64,000 bases of DNA, taken from Gallionellaceae bacterium. Its GTDB lineage: Bacteria; Pseudomonadota; Gammaproteobacteria; Burkholderiales; Gallionellaceae. A program made the translations under genes and the position numbers. The notes under the pieces are model-generated. The model made no database searches. It had not been told where the DNA came from and was given only the letters and a program-made list of their open reading frames with translations. Location: positions 1 through 64,000 of the forward strand of contig VBWD01000002.1 in assembly GCA_006218055.1 (NCBI GenBank), read 5' to 3'. Below are positions 29,161 through 39,114 of this stretch, one piece after another. Position 1 is the stretch's first letter. Each line of letters begins with the position of its first letter.

Positions 29161-29823
29161 ATGCCCTTCCTCCATCCCCTACGCTTCGATGCGGTTTCAC
29201 TGTGGCGATCATGCCTGCTGGTCGCCGCCCTCGCCCTGCTAACTGCCTGCGGTAACAAACCCAAAGATGAGCCCCTCCCACCCGGTAGCCAAGTCCTAGC
29301 GCTGGGCGACAGCCTGACTGCGGGTTATGGAGTGGCTCCTGATGAAGCATGGCCGTCCCTGCTGGCAGGCAAGACTGGTTGGACGGTGATCAATGGTGGT
29401 ATCAACGGCAACACCAGCAGCGACGCATTGGCACGCCTGCCCTCGCTGCTGGAAGAACACAAACCGGTGCTGGTGTTCATCACCCTGGGTGGCAACGATA
29501 TGTTGCGCCATATTCCCGCGCAGGAAACCATCACCAACCTGGAGAAGATGATCGCCCTCGTCAGAGTGCGCGGCGCCAAACCCATCATATTGGCGACACC
29601 CAAACCAAGCATCGCAGGCGCTGTGTTCCAGAACCTCTCCGCAGCCGAGTTCTACCGCGATGTGGCCAAGGCTCAACAAGTTCCGCTGATCGAAGACGCC
29701 ATCGCCGACGTGTTGTCCGATCCGCGGTTGAAAGTCGATCAACTGCATCCCAACGCTGCCGGCCATCAACTACTAACCGAAAAGATCTTGGACGAATTGA
29801 GAAAGATCGGGCTTGTCCGATAA
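29161..29823 (+). CDS. SGNH/GDSL arylesterase (TesA-like) lipoprotein
   Basis: LALLTAC lipobox; LALGDSLTAGYG, FITLGGNDML, DQLHPNAAGH. Confidence 0.92.
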   Translation: MPFLHPLRFDAVSLWRSCLLVAALALLTACGNKPKDEPLPPGSQVLALGDSLTAGYGVAPDEAWPSLLAGKTGWTVINGGINGNTSSDALARLPSLLEEHKPVLVFITLGGNDMLRHIPAQETITNLEKMIALVRVRGAKPIILATPKPSIAGAVFQNLSAAEFYRDVAKAQQVPLIEDAIADVLSDPRLKVDQLHPNAAGHQLLTEKILDELRKIGLVR

Positions 29824-29878
29824 TCAGCCACAGCATCTCTGTTCAAACACAGCACGACAAACTTATTGGAGACCACAC

Positions 29879-30223
29879 ATGAAGGCATTCCTGCACACCC
29901 TCACGACTGCACCCACCACCGTCACCTTCCAAGACACGATCGCGGTGATCGATGCGAACTACGACTTCACGCCCACCGCGTTCCGCAATGGCGAACTACA
30001 GAACGATGCGGGGCAGAACAACGGCTCGTGCAAACTCTTCTCGTTCGCCAAGCTGCACAAACTCAGCCCGCAACAGACCCTGCATTGCTTCGGCGCTTAC
30101 TACCGCGAGGACGTGCTGCAACACCCCCACGGCACCGACCACCAGAACATTCGCAACTTCATCAAGCATGGTTGGGATGGGGTGGTGTTTCAGGGCGATG
30201 CACTGCTACCCAAGAAGCCATAA
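29879..30223 (+). CDS. HopJ-type III effector family protein
   Basis: TVTFQDTIAVIDANYDFTPTAFRNGELQNDAGQNNGSCKLFSFAKLHKLSPQQTLHCFGAYYREDVLQHPHGTDHQNIRNFIKHGWDGVVF. Confidence 0.88.
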   Translation: MKAFLHTLTTAPTTVTFQDTIAVIDANYDFTPTAFRNGELQNDAGQNNGSCKLFSFAKLHKLSPQQTLHCFGAYYREDVLQHPHGTDHQNIRNFIKHGWDGVVFQGDALLPKKP

Positions 30224-30286
30224 GCGACAAAATAAATCGAGTTGAGCGGATTGTTTCGTGGTTGGGACAAAACAGAACGCTCAAAT

Positions 30287-31344
30287 TCAGATATCCCCAC
30301 CCAGCGTCTCCAACTGCCGCGAGCGCCAGTCGAGCACGGCGGTGCGTATCGTCATCTTGCTGGCGAGTTTGGGGAACTCGGCGCGGATCACTTCGGCGGC
30401 GAACTGCGACAGGAAGCGGCTCTTGAGTTCTGCGCGCGCCCGGTCGACGCCGATCTCATCGTAGGGCACCGAAGCGAGCAGCAGGAAGCCATCGTCGGGC
30501 ACGCGGCACGCTGCCATATTGGCTTGGATGATGCCGGCGGCGGTTTTGATCGGCTCGTCGAGTTTGGGACTGTAGGGGCCGATGATGAGCGCGAGGTTGG
30601 GCGTGTGCAGGAAGTCGAAGCCGCGACCGAGGCAGATCATCCATTCACGGTGTTCGATGTCGAGCGAGCGTTCGTTGCGCAGCATCTGCGCACGCGTTTG
30701 CTCGATGTGTTCGAGGTTGCCGCGCAGCAGCGGCATCAGGTCGGCACGCATCTGCGCTGGCATGTCGGGCAACAGCGCGGCAAGTTTGAGTTCCAGCGTG
30801 GCACGGTCGCTCGATGTCAGCGCCGCCAGTTCGAGCTTCTGGCCGTCGGTACCGTGGATGATCAACGCGTCCTCGTCGGTCTCAAAACCGCAGACCAGCG
30901 GATAGACCGTGCCGTGTGCGGCGCCGAAGATGTGCTCGACTTGGCGACGGATCTCGTAGGTGTGGGCGATGGCCGCTGCGGTGTCGTAGTTGAAACCGGC
31001 ACAGCCGCGTTGCGGATCACCCTTCGAGTAATGGTAGGTAATGAAAAAGATCACACGACGACCGCTGCTGACCATGCGCTGCACGTGGTGGGCAAGCACT
31101 TCGCCCAAGTGCGGCCAGCCGAGGTCGAACATGCCGCCGAGGTTGCGGAAGGGCATCAGGATGCCGATGGGATGTTGATACGCCCGTCCATGCACTTGAG
31201 CACGGCGATCGCTGTCGGGTGCTCTGCCAGATAGTGCTCGCGTGCCAACCATGCTTCGGGGCTGCGGAAATTATTGCCGTGGCGGTCGGCCAGATCGAAC
31301 AGCCAGTCGATGCGTTCCTGTATGGGTTTGCGGTGGATGGCCAT
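30287..31344 (-). pseudogene. CsoSCA/CsoSCG-like carbonic anhydrase domain protein, frameshifted near 31169
   Basis: Upstream frame ...HPTAIAVLKCMDGRINIP(SAS*) continues in the other frame as IGILMPFRNLGGMFDLGWPHLGEVL...IFFITYHYSKGDPQRGCAGF; beta-CA-like CxDxR and H...C pattern. Confidence 0.65.
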
Positions 31345-31465
31345 CAGTGATTTCCCAGAATGCGTGTTCGAATTTGTTTCGGCGACTATGAAGCAATTGG
31401 GGGGCAGCGTCACCATAGTTATTCCACTACAAGAATACAAGACCCGAACCTACCCTTTTGAACAC

Positions 31466-31861
31466 TCAGTGCGCCGCTTGCGGCACGTAATATTTGACCG
31501 ACTTGCGCGAGCCGGGCTTCTTCTTGTGAGTGACCACGCCCTTGAGCGTATCCAAACCAGAGATGGCAATATCAGGATAAACAGGATTGAGCGCATGCAG
31601 TAGCCAGCCGCCTTGTTCATTGCGTTTGAGTTGGCGGAAGATGAATTCCTCGTTCGCTGTGCCGATCACAAAATAGCCATCTGTTGCAGGTGCGCCCATC
31701 TCGATGACCAGTATCTCCCCCTCGATGAACTCCGGTTCCATGCTGTCGCCCAGCGCCATCAGCGCGACCAGTTCGTTGCCGGAACAGTTGCTTTCACCCA
31801 TGTCGTCTTGCTGGGTGGGGGCGGTTACGACAGGAATGTTGATCGGCTTGCGCGTTTGCAT
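31466..31861 (-). CDS. S24 (LexA/UmuD-fold) peptidase-like protein without HTH domain
   Basis: ALGDSMEPEFIEGEILVIEMGAPATDGYFVIGTANEEFIFRQLKR...LLHALNPVYPDI; start at MQTRKPINIP. Confidence 0.75.
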   Translation of the reverse strand: MQTRKPINIPVVTAPTQQDDMGESNCSGNELVALMALGDSMEPEFIEGEILVIEMGAPATDGYFVIGTANEEFIFRQLKRNEQGGWLLHALNPVYPDIAISGLDTLKGVVTHKKKPGSRKSVKYYVPQAAH

Positions 31862-32016
31862 GAGTGGAGCTCGGGTTGAGGTGGCGGGATGATAGCGTCG
31901 AATCCGCAGCCGATGAATCACCAGATGGGCTTGCATGCCGTGACCCGAAAGGGGCGTAGCGACAGCACATCGATTGCAGTAGAGTCGTCCCCCGCTATCC
32001 ACACTGGCATATAACT

Positions 32017-32295
32017 ATGAACACCGAAGCGCTGAGTAAGGAACAACGCATCCTGCGTGCGATGCGCAAGACGCTGGGCAATGTGGTCAGAGATGTCACA
32101 CCACTCGGTGGTCGCCCCAACCCGCTGACGGTTGACACCATCCAGGACATCAAGGATTGTTTTGCCTTGATCGCAGAGCGTGAAAGAGAGTTGGCTGGAT
32201 TGCTCGACTTCGATCAAGCCAAACCTTATTACAAGGACGGCACGCTACCCGAAGCGCAAGTCCTCAGCTTCGTGAAGTCATCCAAAGAAAATTAA
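32017..32295 (+). CDS. Conserved small hypothetical protein
   Basis: 92-aa ORF followed by a strong terminator hairpin. Confidence 0.65.
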   Translation: MNTEALSKEQRILRAMRKTLGNVVRDVTPLGGRPNPLTVDTIQDIKDCFALIAERERELAGLLDFDQAKPYYKDGTLPEAQVLSFVKSSKEN

Positions 32296-32322
32296 CAGGC
32301 TCAGCATCTAAATACCTTTCAC

Positions 32323-32347
32323 GAAAGCCCGGCAATGCCGGGCTTTC
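32323..32347 (+). terminator. Rho-independent terminator GAAAGCCCGGC-AAT-GCCGGGCTTTC + TCTTT
   Basis: 11-bp perfect stem and T-rich tail. Confidence 0.9.
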
Positions 32348-32449
32348 TCTTTGCCGCAGCCGGATAGTAAATCTAGGGTTGAGTTAAAATCCGCACCACT
32401 CCCCATAATCTATTTCGAGCCCACTCCGATTCACGCCACCTCTCACCCG

Positions 32450-33634
32450 ATGCGCATCTCCCACCTCCGCCAACGCCTGCAAGACCTCGGTGCAAAACCG
32501 TGCCACGAAGATCGACTACTGCGCGGCTGGAGTCAGGTGTGTTCGTACGACAAGAAGGGCAGCCCCGCTGAGACTTTCTTTCCGGCAACACTGCGCAATG
32601 GGTTGCCCGCCATCGAGGCAGATTTGAATGGGCTGGCGCACTTGCACAGCGAACATGCTGCTGGCGAAGGTGTGGCACGGTTGCTAGTTGAGTTACATGA
32701 CGGCCAAATGGTGGAGAGTGTGCTGCTGCCGCGTGGTGGCTTGTGCGTCTCGACGCAGGTGGGGTGTGCGGTGGGCTGTGTATTCTGCATGAGCGGACGC
32801 GATGGTTTGATCCGACAACTGGGCAGTGCAGAGATCGTCGCGCAGGTGGTACTGGCGCGCAAATACCGCGCGGTGAGCAAGGTGGTGTTCATGGGCATGG
32901 GTGAGCCTGCGCACAATCTAGACAACGTGCTCGAAGCAATCGACGTGCTGGGGAGGCATGGCAACATCGGGCATAAGAATCTGGTGCTTTCGACGGTGGG
33001 GGATGTGCGGGTGTTTGAGCGGTTGATGGAGCGGTGTGCGCATCACTCACTTCCTCCCCCATGCAGGGGGAGGACTGAGGTGAGGGTAGAGTCGCTGAAA
33101 GGTGACGTTTCTACCCCCACCCTACCCCTCCCCCTGCATGGGGGAGGGAACTTGGATTCGCGCGGTCAATCTGGAATTATCGAAAAAGTTAAACCCGCCC
33201 TCGCCCTTTCACTGCACAGCACCAACGCTGAGCTACGCGCGAAACTGTTACCACATGCACCGACCATCTCCGTGGAGGAGTTGGTGGAACGCGCCGAGGT
33301 GTATGCGCGCGCCACGGGGTATCCGACGCAGTATCAATGGACGTTGATCGAGGGTGTGAACGACAGCGATGCGGAGGTGGAACGCATCGCCGCTTTGCTC
33401 AAAGGAAAATACGCGCTGATGAATTTCATCCCCTTCAATGCAGTGGATGGTCTGCCCTATCGCCGCCCTTCTGCCGTGCGCACGGCTGAGATGATGCACA
33501 CGCTCAATCGGCAAGGCATCTATTCCCGCGTGCGCGATTCCGCAGGGCAGGAAGTGGAAGGCGCTTGCGGGCAATTACGCGCACGTGCGGTGAAAGAAAA
33601 CAAACCTGCACGAATCAAGGTACTCACCAAATGA
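32450..33634 (+). CDS. RlmN/Cfr-like radical SAM RNA methyltransferase with in-frame repeat insertion
   Basis: CAVGCVFCMSG (CxxxCxxC); FMGMGEPAHNLDNVLEAI; LALSLHSTNAELR; WTLIEGVNDS; insertion encoded around 33051-33150. Confidence 0.9.
   Translation: MRISHLRQRLQDLGAKPCHEDRLLRGWSQVCSYDKKGSPAETFFPATLRNGLPAIEADLNGLAHLHSEHAAGEGVARLLVELHDGQMVESVLLPRGGLCVSTQVGCAVGCVFCMSGRDGLIRQLGSAEIVAQVVLARKYRAVSKVVFMGMGEPAHNLDNVLEAIDVLGRHGNIGHKNLVLSTVGDVRVFERLMERCAHHSLPPPCRGRTEVRVESLKGDVSTPTLPLPLHGGGNLDSRGQSGIIEKVKPALALSLHSTNAELRAKLLPHAPTISVEELVERAEVYARATGYPTQYQWTLIEGVNDSDAEVERIAALLKGKYALMNFIPFNAVDGLPYRRPSAVRTAEMMHTLNRQGIYSRVRDSAGQEVEGACGQLRARAVKENKPARIKVLTK
33051..33150. repeat. Paired palindromic repeat (CCTCCCCCATGCAGGGGGAGG / CCCTCCCCCTGCATGGGGGAGGG) inside the radical SAM CDS
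   Basis: Two hairpins in inverted orientation separated by a short spacer. Confidence 0.9.
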
Positions 33635-34290
33635 AACAACACTCCCCAAGCAAAGATGAGATCGCACTGATGCCGCCCTTCGTCGGTCTTACCTTGGAGC
33701 ACGTCCACGTGCCAACGAGCGAAGAGGAATTCGCCGCTGCCACGTCTGCCATCAGGGCGGCAGGCATCGTGGGCTTCGATACGGAATCGAAACCGACATT
33801 CTCAGTCGGCGAGGTGAGCAACGGCCCGCACGTGGTGCAGTTCGCGTTGCACGACAAGGCTTATCTGTTCCAAGTGCATCGCACGGAGGGGCTGCCGTTC
33901 TTGGGCGAGTTGTTACGCTCGGATGCAGTCATCAAGGTGGGCTTTGGCTTGAAGTCGGATAGTGGGCACATCTTCAAGAAGTTCGGCATCCAGTTCGGCG
34001 GCGTGGTCGACCTGAATGTGGTGTTCAGTATGCAGGGACACCAGAAAGAGATGGGTGTGCGCAACGCGGTGGCTTTCGTGTTCAAGCAACGCTTCGCCAA
34101 ATCGCGCAAAGTGACCACCACCGATTGGTCGCAGCATGAGCTTTCGCAACCGCAACGACTCTATGCAGCGAACGATGCCTACGCCGCGTTGAAAGTGTTC
34201 GAGGCACTCAAGCTGCCGCGTAACCAGTTGCCGATCATGGGAACGAATGAGCCAAAACAATCTGCGGACAAGAACAATTTGTTGGAGTAG
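33631..34290 (+). CDS. 3'-5' exonuclease (DEDD / RNase D-like)
   Basis: AAGIVGFDTESKPTF; VKVGFGLKSD; LYAANDAYAALKVFEAL. Confidence 0.9.
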   Translation: MKQHSPSKDEIALMPPFVGLTLEHVHVPTSEEEFAAATSAIRAAGIVGFDTESKPTFSVGEVSNGPHVVQFALHDKAYLFQVHRTEGLPFLGELLRSDAVIKVGFGLKSDSGHIFKKFGIQFGGVVDLNVVFSMQGHQKEMGVRNAVAFVFKQRFAKSRKVTTTDWSQHELSQPQRLYAANDAYAALKVFEALKLPRNQLPIMGTNEPKQSADKNNLLE

Positions 34291-34335
34291 GATGAAATCG
34301 CAGTTCCGCTCTTAATCAATATAAGGAGTCAGATC

Positions 34336-34473
34336 ATGCCCAAGACACATAACACTCACAAAGACAGTAAGAAGAAACCCTTGATGACCGCGAAGGAGAA
34401 GCGGATGGCAAAACATGAGAAGAAACATCATCACGATGCTCAACCGTTCATCACTCCTGTGAACACTCACTGA
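34336..34473 (+). CDS. Small highly basic protein (45 aa), missed by the ORF track
   Basis: AAGGAG at 34323-34328, then ATG: MPKTHNTHKDSKKKPLMTAKEKRMAKHEKKHHHDAQPFITPVNTH*; terminator immediately follows. Confidence 0.65.
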   Translation: MPKTHNTHKDSKKKPLMTAKEKRMAKHEKKHHHDAQPFITPVNTH

Positions 34474-34485
34474 GTAATAGATGAA

Positions 34486-34520
34486 AATAACAAAGCCCGG
34501 CGATACCGGGCTTTGTTATT
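34486..34520. terminator. Bidirectional-type terminator AATAACAAAGCCCGG-CGATA-CCGGGCTTTGTTATT
   Basis: 15-bp perfect stem between convergent genes. Confidence 0.92.
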
Positions 34521-34543
34521 TCTGACTCGCCGTTTGCGACTCA

Positions 34544-34855
34544 TCACTTCACATCTATAGGATCGACCACACGAATCACTTCACCTTCGAACACGCTGTC
34601 ATTGCTAGCCTGTGCCGCACGCCGCGCTTCCGGTGTGGCGACACTGCGCATCATGCGCATCAACCTCCGTACTTCTCGCGTCTTCCACCACACATAGGCA
34701 AAGGCGATGATGCCCACAACGAGCAGGATGACGAGCACCACTGCCGAGAACATCAACAACAGTGCAAACATCAACACCGCCACGACCAGCGCCAGTAGCT
34801 TGCGCAGAGGACTACGCGGCTGGGCGTTTGCATTCAACACGAATCGCTTTTGCAT
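34544..34855 (-). CDS. Hypothetical membrane protein
   Basis: Two predicted TM helices; 4 nt downstream of the clpB stop on the minus strand. Confidence 0.65.
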   Translation of the reverse strand: MQKRFVLNANAQPRSPLRKLLALVVAVLMFALLLMFSAVVLVILLVVGIIAFAYVWWKTREVRRLMRMMRSVATPEARRAAQASNDSVFEGEVIRVVDPIDVK

Positions 34856-34859
34856 CTAG

Positions 34860-37445
34860 TTAACCTTTTTCAAAACGCATCACCCCCGCCTTGCAATCCA
34901 CCTTGATGGTGTCTTTCGCAGCGAACTGTCCTTCTAGGATGTGCTTGGCGAGCGGGTTCTCCAACTGCGCCTGTATCGCACGCTTCAACGGACGTGCACC
35001 ATACACCGGATCGAAGCCCGCATTGGCGATCTCTGCGAGTGCTGCTTCGCTCACATCCAACTTCATCTCCATCGCAGCAAGGCGTTTCTCCAGATACTGC
35101 AACTGGATGCGCGCGATGCTCTTGATGTTCTTCTCGTCCAACGCGTGGAACACCACGACCTCGTCGATGCGGTTGATGAACTCGGGACGGAAATAGGTTT
35201 TCACCTCACCCATCACGGCCAGCTTCACCACTTGGTAATCGTCACCTTGCATCTGCTGGATCATCTGCGAACCCAGATTGGAGGTCATCACGATGACGGT
35301 GTTCTTGAAGTCCACGGTGCGACCTTGACCATCGGTCATGCGACCATCGTCCAATGCTTGCAACAGCACATTGAACACATCGGGGTGCGCCTTCTCCACT
35401 TCATCCAGCAGGATCACGCTGTACGGTTTGCGGCGCACGGCTTCGGTGAGTCCGCCGCCTTCTTCGTAGCCAACATAGCCGGGCGGCGCGCCGATCAAAC
35501 GGGCGACGGAATGTTTCTCCATGTACTCGCTCATGTCGATGCGGATGAGATGGTCTTCCGCATCGAACATGAATCCGGCCAGCGCTTTGCACAGCTCGGT
35601 CTTTCCCACGCCCGTTGGGCCAAGGAACAAGAACGAACCATAGGGACGATTCGGGTCGGACAGGCCGGAACGTGAACGGCGAATAGCATCGGACACGAGG
35701 CGCACGGCTTCGTCCTGCCCCACCACACGCTCGTGCAGTTTCTCTTCCATCTTGAGCAGCTTGTCGCGCTCGCCCGTCATCATCTTACTCACAGGGATGC
35801 CCGTCGCACGGCTCACCACTTCGGCGATCTCTTCCGCGCCGACTTGCGTGCGCAGCAATTTGTTTTTGTTTGCTCCGCCTTCCGCTTCGCGTAGTGCAGC
35901 TTCTTTCATCTTGGCTTCGAGTTGCGGCAGCTTGCCGTATTGCAGCTCGGCGACTTTCTCCAGCTTGCCTTCGCGTTGCAGACGCACGATCTCGGCGCGC
36001 ATCGCCTCGATCTCTTCCTTCACAGTCGCTGCGCCTTGGGCCGCGCCCTTCTCTGCCTTCCACACTTCTTCGAGGTCGGCGTATTCGCGTTCCAGTTTTT
36101 TGATCTCGACTTCGATCAATGCGAAACGTTTCTTCGATGCTTCGTCTTTCTCTTTCTTCACCGCTTCGCGCTCGATCTTCAACTGGATCAAGCGGCGTTC
36201 AAGTTTATCCATCACCTCCGGCTTGGAGTCGATCTCCATCTTCATGCGCGAGGCAGCCTCGTCGATGAGGTCGATGGCTTTGTCGGGTAGGAAGCGGTCG
36301 GTGATGTAACGATGCGAGAGTTCCGCCGCCGCAACGATGGCGGGGTCGGTGATCTCGACACCGTGGTGCACTTCGTATTTCTCTTTCAAGCCGCGCAGGA
36401 TGGCGATGGTAGATTCCACGCTTGGCTCATCCACCAGCACCTTTTGGAAGCGGCGTTCCAATGCGGCATCTTTTTCGATGTATTTGCGATATTCATCCAG
36501 TGTGGTCGCCCCCACGCAGTGCAGTTCACCGCGAGCGAGTGCAGGCTTCAACATGTTGCCCGCATCCATCGCACCATCCGCCTTGCCTGCGCCCACCATG
36601 GTGTGCAGCTCGTCGATGAAGACGATGTTGTTGCCTTCGTCCTGCGCCAATTCTTTCAGGACCGCTTTCAGGCGCTCTTCGAATTCACCGCGATACTTCG
36701 CACCCGCTACCAGTGCGGCCATATCCAACGACAACACCTTCTTGCCTCGGAGTGAATCGGGCACTTCGCCGTTGATGATGCGCTGCGCCAGTCCTTCAAC
36801 GATGGCGGTCTTGCCCACGCCGGGTTCGCCGATGAGTACGGGATTGTTCTTGGTGCGGCGTTGCAGCACTTGGATGGCCCGACGGATCTCGTCGTCACGA
36901 CCGATGACCGGATCGAGCTTGCCTTGACGGGCGCGCTCGGTCAGATCGACACAGTATTTCTTCAGCGACTCGCGCTGACCTTCGGCCTCTTGTGAACCGA
37001 CCGACTCGCCACCGCGTACGGCAGCAATAGCTGTTTCCAACGGCGCACGCGATACACCGTGCGTCTTCAGCAAGCGGCCTGTCTCGCCCTTGTCATTGGT
37101 GAGCGCCAGCAAGAACATCTCGGAGGCAATGAACTGGTCGCCGCGCTTCTGCGCTTCTTTGTCGGTGAGGTTGAGCAGATTGCTAAGATCGCGCCCGACC
37201 TGAACTTCTCCGCTGTGACCTTCTACTTTGGGCAACCGTGAGACAGCATCAGTCAGCGCGGTCTTCAGCGCGTTGGTGTTACCGCCCGCACGTGCCAGCA
37301 GGGAGCCTGCCCCGCTGTCGGCATCGTTGAGCAGCGCCAGCAGCAGGTGCTGTGGCTCGATGAACTGGTTGTCCACACCGACGGCCAAGCCTTGGGCATC
37401 GGACAGTGCTTGTTGCAACTTGGTGGTGAATTTGTCGAAACGCAT
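34860..37445 (-). CDS. clpB: ATP-dependent chaperone ClpB
   Basis: N-domain [18 protein letters not shown]; two AAA modules [18 protein letters not shown] and [15 protein letters not shown]; middle coiled coil. Confidence 0.98.
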   Translation of the reverse strand: MRFDKFTTKLQQALSDAQGLAVGVDNQFIEPQHLLLALLNDADSGAGSLLARAGGNTNALKTALTDAVSRLPKVEGHSGEVQVGRDLSNLLNLTDKEAQKRGDQFIASEMFLLALTNDKGETGRLLKTHGVSRAPLETAIAAVRGGESVGSQEAEGQRESLKKYCVDLTERARQGKLDPVIGRDDEIRRAIQVLQRRTKNNPVLIGEPGVGKTAIVEGLAQRIINGEVPDSLRGKKVLSLDMAALVAGAKYRGEFEERLKAVLKELAQDEGNNIVFIDELHTMVGAGKADGAMDAGNMLKPALARGELHCVGATTLDEYRKYIEKDAALERRFQKVLVDEPSVESTIAILRGLKEKYEVHHGVEITDPAIVAAAELSHRYITDRFLPDKAIDLIDEAASRMKMEIDSKPEVMDKLERRLIQLKIEREAVKKEKDEASKKRFALIEVEIKKLEREYADLEEVWKAEKGAAQGAATVKEEIEAMRAEIVRLQREGKLEKVAELQYGKLPQLEAKMKEAALREAEGGANKNKLLRTQVGAEEIAEVVSRATGIPVSKMMTGERDKLLKMEEKLHERVVGQDEAVRLVSDAIRRSRSGLSDPNRPYGSFLFLGPTGVGKTELCKALAGFMFDAEDHLIRIDMSEYMEKHSVARLIGAPPGYVGYEEGGGLTEAVRRKPYSVILLDEVEKAHPDVFNVLLQALDDGRMTDGQGRTVDFKNTVIVMTSNLGSQMIQQMQGDDYQVVKLAVMGEVKTYFRPEFINRIDEVVVFHALDEKNIKSIARIQLQYLEKRLAAMEMKLDVSEAALAEIANAGFDPVYGARPLKRAIQAQLENPLAKHILEGQFAAKDTIKVDCKAGVMRFEKG

Positions 37446-37556
37446 GATTGACTCCTAGTGGGAATATCTGACTGGGTGGTAGATGGGGTAGCTCAGTTCG
37501 ATTTCAAGCCCATCCTTCATCCCTTATACTACCGACATCCACTTAGGGAATGTTCG

Positions 37557-38402
37557 ATGCCACACACCAGCCTTGCCCACCAGATACGTTCCGATGTCAT
37601 CAACGCTCTTGCCGAGGACATCGGCACGGGCGACCTCACCGCACAACTGATCGCCGAGCACACGCAAGCTCACGCCACCGTCATCACGCGCGAGGACATG
37701 GTGCTGTGCGGCACGCTGTGGCTCGATGAGTGTTTCCTGCAGCTCGACCCCGACTGCAAGATCGAATGGAAGTTCAAGGAAGGTGATACGGTCGAGGCCA
37801 AGCAGACACTGTGCGAGATACGCGGCCATGCGCGTGCGTTGCTCTCAGCCGAACGCCCTGCGCTGAATTTTTTGCAGACACTTTCCGCCGTCGCCACCCA
37901 AACCCGTCGCTACGTCGAAGAGGTTAGCGGCACGCAAGCGAAGGTGTTGGACACACGCAAGACGCTACCCAGCCTACGCATCGCACAGAAGCATGCGGTG
38001 AAGGTGGGTGGTGGACACAATCAACGTATCGGTCTGTTCGATGGCGTGCTCATCAAAGAGAACCACATCGCGGCGGCAGGCGGTATCGGCAAGGTGATGG
38101 AGCACGCCTTCCAGATCACCCCCCCCAACGTACCCATCCAAATCGAGGTGGAATCGCTGGCTGAATTGGATGAAGCCTTACTAGCGGGCGCACGACTCAT
38201 CTTATTGGACAACTTCTCACTGGCCGATATGCGCATCGCCGTGACCCATGCGGCGAAACGCGCAGAATTAGAGGCCTCTGGCGGCATCACGCTGAAGAAC
38301 ATCCGCCGCGTGGCCGAGACCGGCGTGGATCGCATCTCCATCGGCGCACTCACCAAGGATGTCAAAGCCATCGACCTGTCGATGCGCATCTCACTCCCCT
38401 AA
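37557..38402 (+). CDS. nadC: Nicotinate-nucleotide pyrophosphorylase (carboxylating)
   Basis: AEDIGTGDLTAQLI; ERPALNFLQTLSAVAT; LDTRKTLPSLRIAQKHAVKVGGGHNQRIGLFDGVLIKENH. Confidence 0.97.
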   Translation: MPHTSLAHQIRSDVINALAEDIGTGDLTAQLIAEHTQAHATVITREDMVLCGTLWLDECFLQLDPDCKIEWKFKEGDTVEAKQTLCEIRGHARALLSAERPALNFLQTLSAVATQTRRYVEEVSGTQAKVLDTRKTLPSLRIAQKHAVKVGGGHNQRIGLFDGVLIKENHIAAAGGIGKVMEHAFQITPPNVPIQIEVESLAELDEALLAGARLILLDNFSLADMRIAVTHAAKRAELEASGGITLKNIRRVAETGVDRISIGALTKDVKAIDLSMRISLP

Positions 38403-38407
38403 AATCT

Positions 38408-38541
38408 ACTGCGCAATCGAATTGCGGCGTTGTGCGGTGCTAAAAATCCTCATGTACACAACGTACATTCCGGTTTTTGCGCTCCGTACGCCTTGCACTT
38501 CGATTGCTCGCGACGATTTTTGCTCTTGAAATTTCAAATAC
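38408..38541. repeat. Dispersed intergenic repeat, copy B (inverted relative to 25318-25436)
   Basis: Reverse complement: GAAATTTCAAGAGC...GAAGTGCAAGGCGTACG...GTACATGAGGATTTTTAGCACCGCACAACGCCGCAATT. Confidence 0.55.
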
Positions 38542-38580
38542 ACACCATATATTAGAATTCCCTGATTTAATGGAGTCATC

Positions 38581-39015
38581 ATGAGCGAGTCCAAACATAT
38601 CGTCTGCCCCCACTGCGACGCGGTGAACCGCGTCCCCGAAGACAAGCTGGGGGCCGCCCCGACTTGCGGCAAATGCAAACAATCGCTGTTCACGGCACAC
38701 CCAGTCGAACTCAACGCGAGCAATTTCGCGACACACATCGCACGCAGCGATGTGCCTGTGCTGGTGGACTTCTGGGCACCGTGGTGTGGCCCGTGCCGCA
38801 TGATGGCGCCCGCCTACGCACAAGCTGCTGAACGTCTTGAACCGAACATGCGCGTAGTGAAGTTAGATACGGAACAGGCACAGCAAATCGCCGCGCAATA
38901 CAACATCCGCAGCATCCCGACGCTGGCGTTGTTCAAAGACGGGAAAGAGGTGGCACGCCAAGCGGGTGCGATGGATGTGAACGGTATCGTGACTTGGGTG
39001 AGATCTAAAGCCTGA
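38581..39015 (+). CDS. trxC: Thioredoxin TrxC
   Basis: N-terminal CPHCDAVNRVPEDKLGAAPTCGKCKQSLF zinc motif plus FWAPWCGPCRMMAP. Confidence 0.96.
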   Translation: MSESKHIVCPHCDAVNRVPEDKLGAAPTCGKCKQSLFTAHPVELNASNFATHIARSDVPVLVDFWAPWCGPCRMMAPAYAQAAERLEPNMRVVKLDTEQAQQIAAQYNIRSIPTLALFKDGKEVARQAGAMDVNGIVTWVRSKA

Positions 39016-39114
39016 AATGCAAAAGGGGAGCGGTAACGCTTCCATTTTTATGGATGTCGCCCTCGCTCAATATTCATAGAGCGCGAAGCAAATCAAACAA
39101 CTTCTCTTAGATGA

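Noticed and set aside
30242-31234. 330-aa plus-strand ORF opposite the carbonic-anhydrase-like gene
   Set aside because: Opposite strand carries a coherent family-like sequence; this one is antisense-type
34941-35675. 244-aa plus-strand ORF over clpB
   Set aside because: Antisense of clpB; no family features
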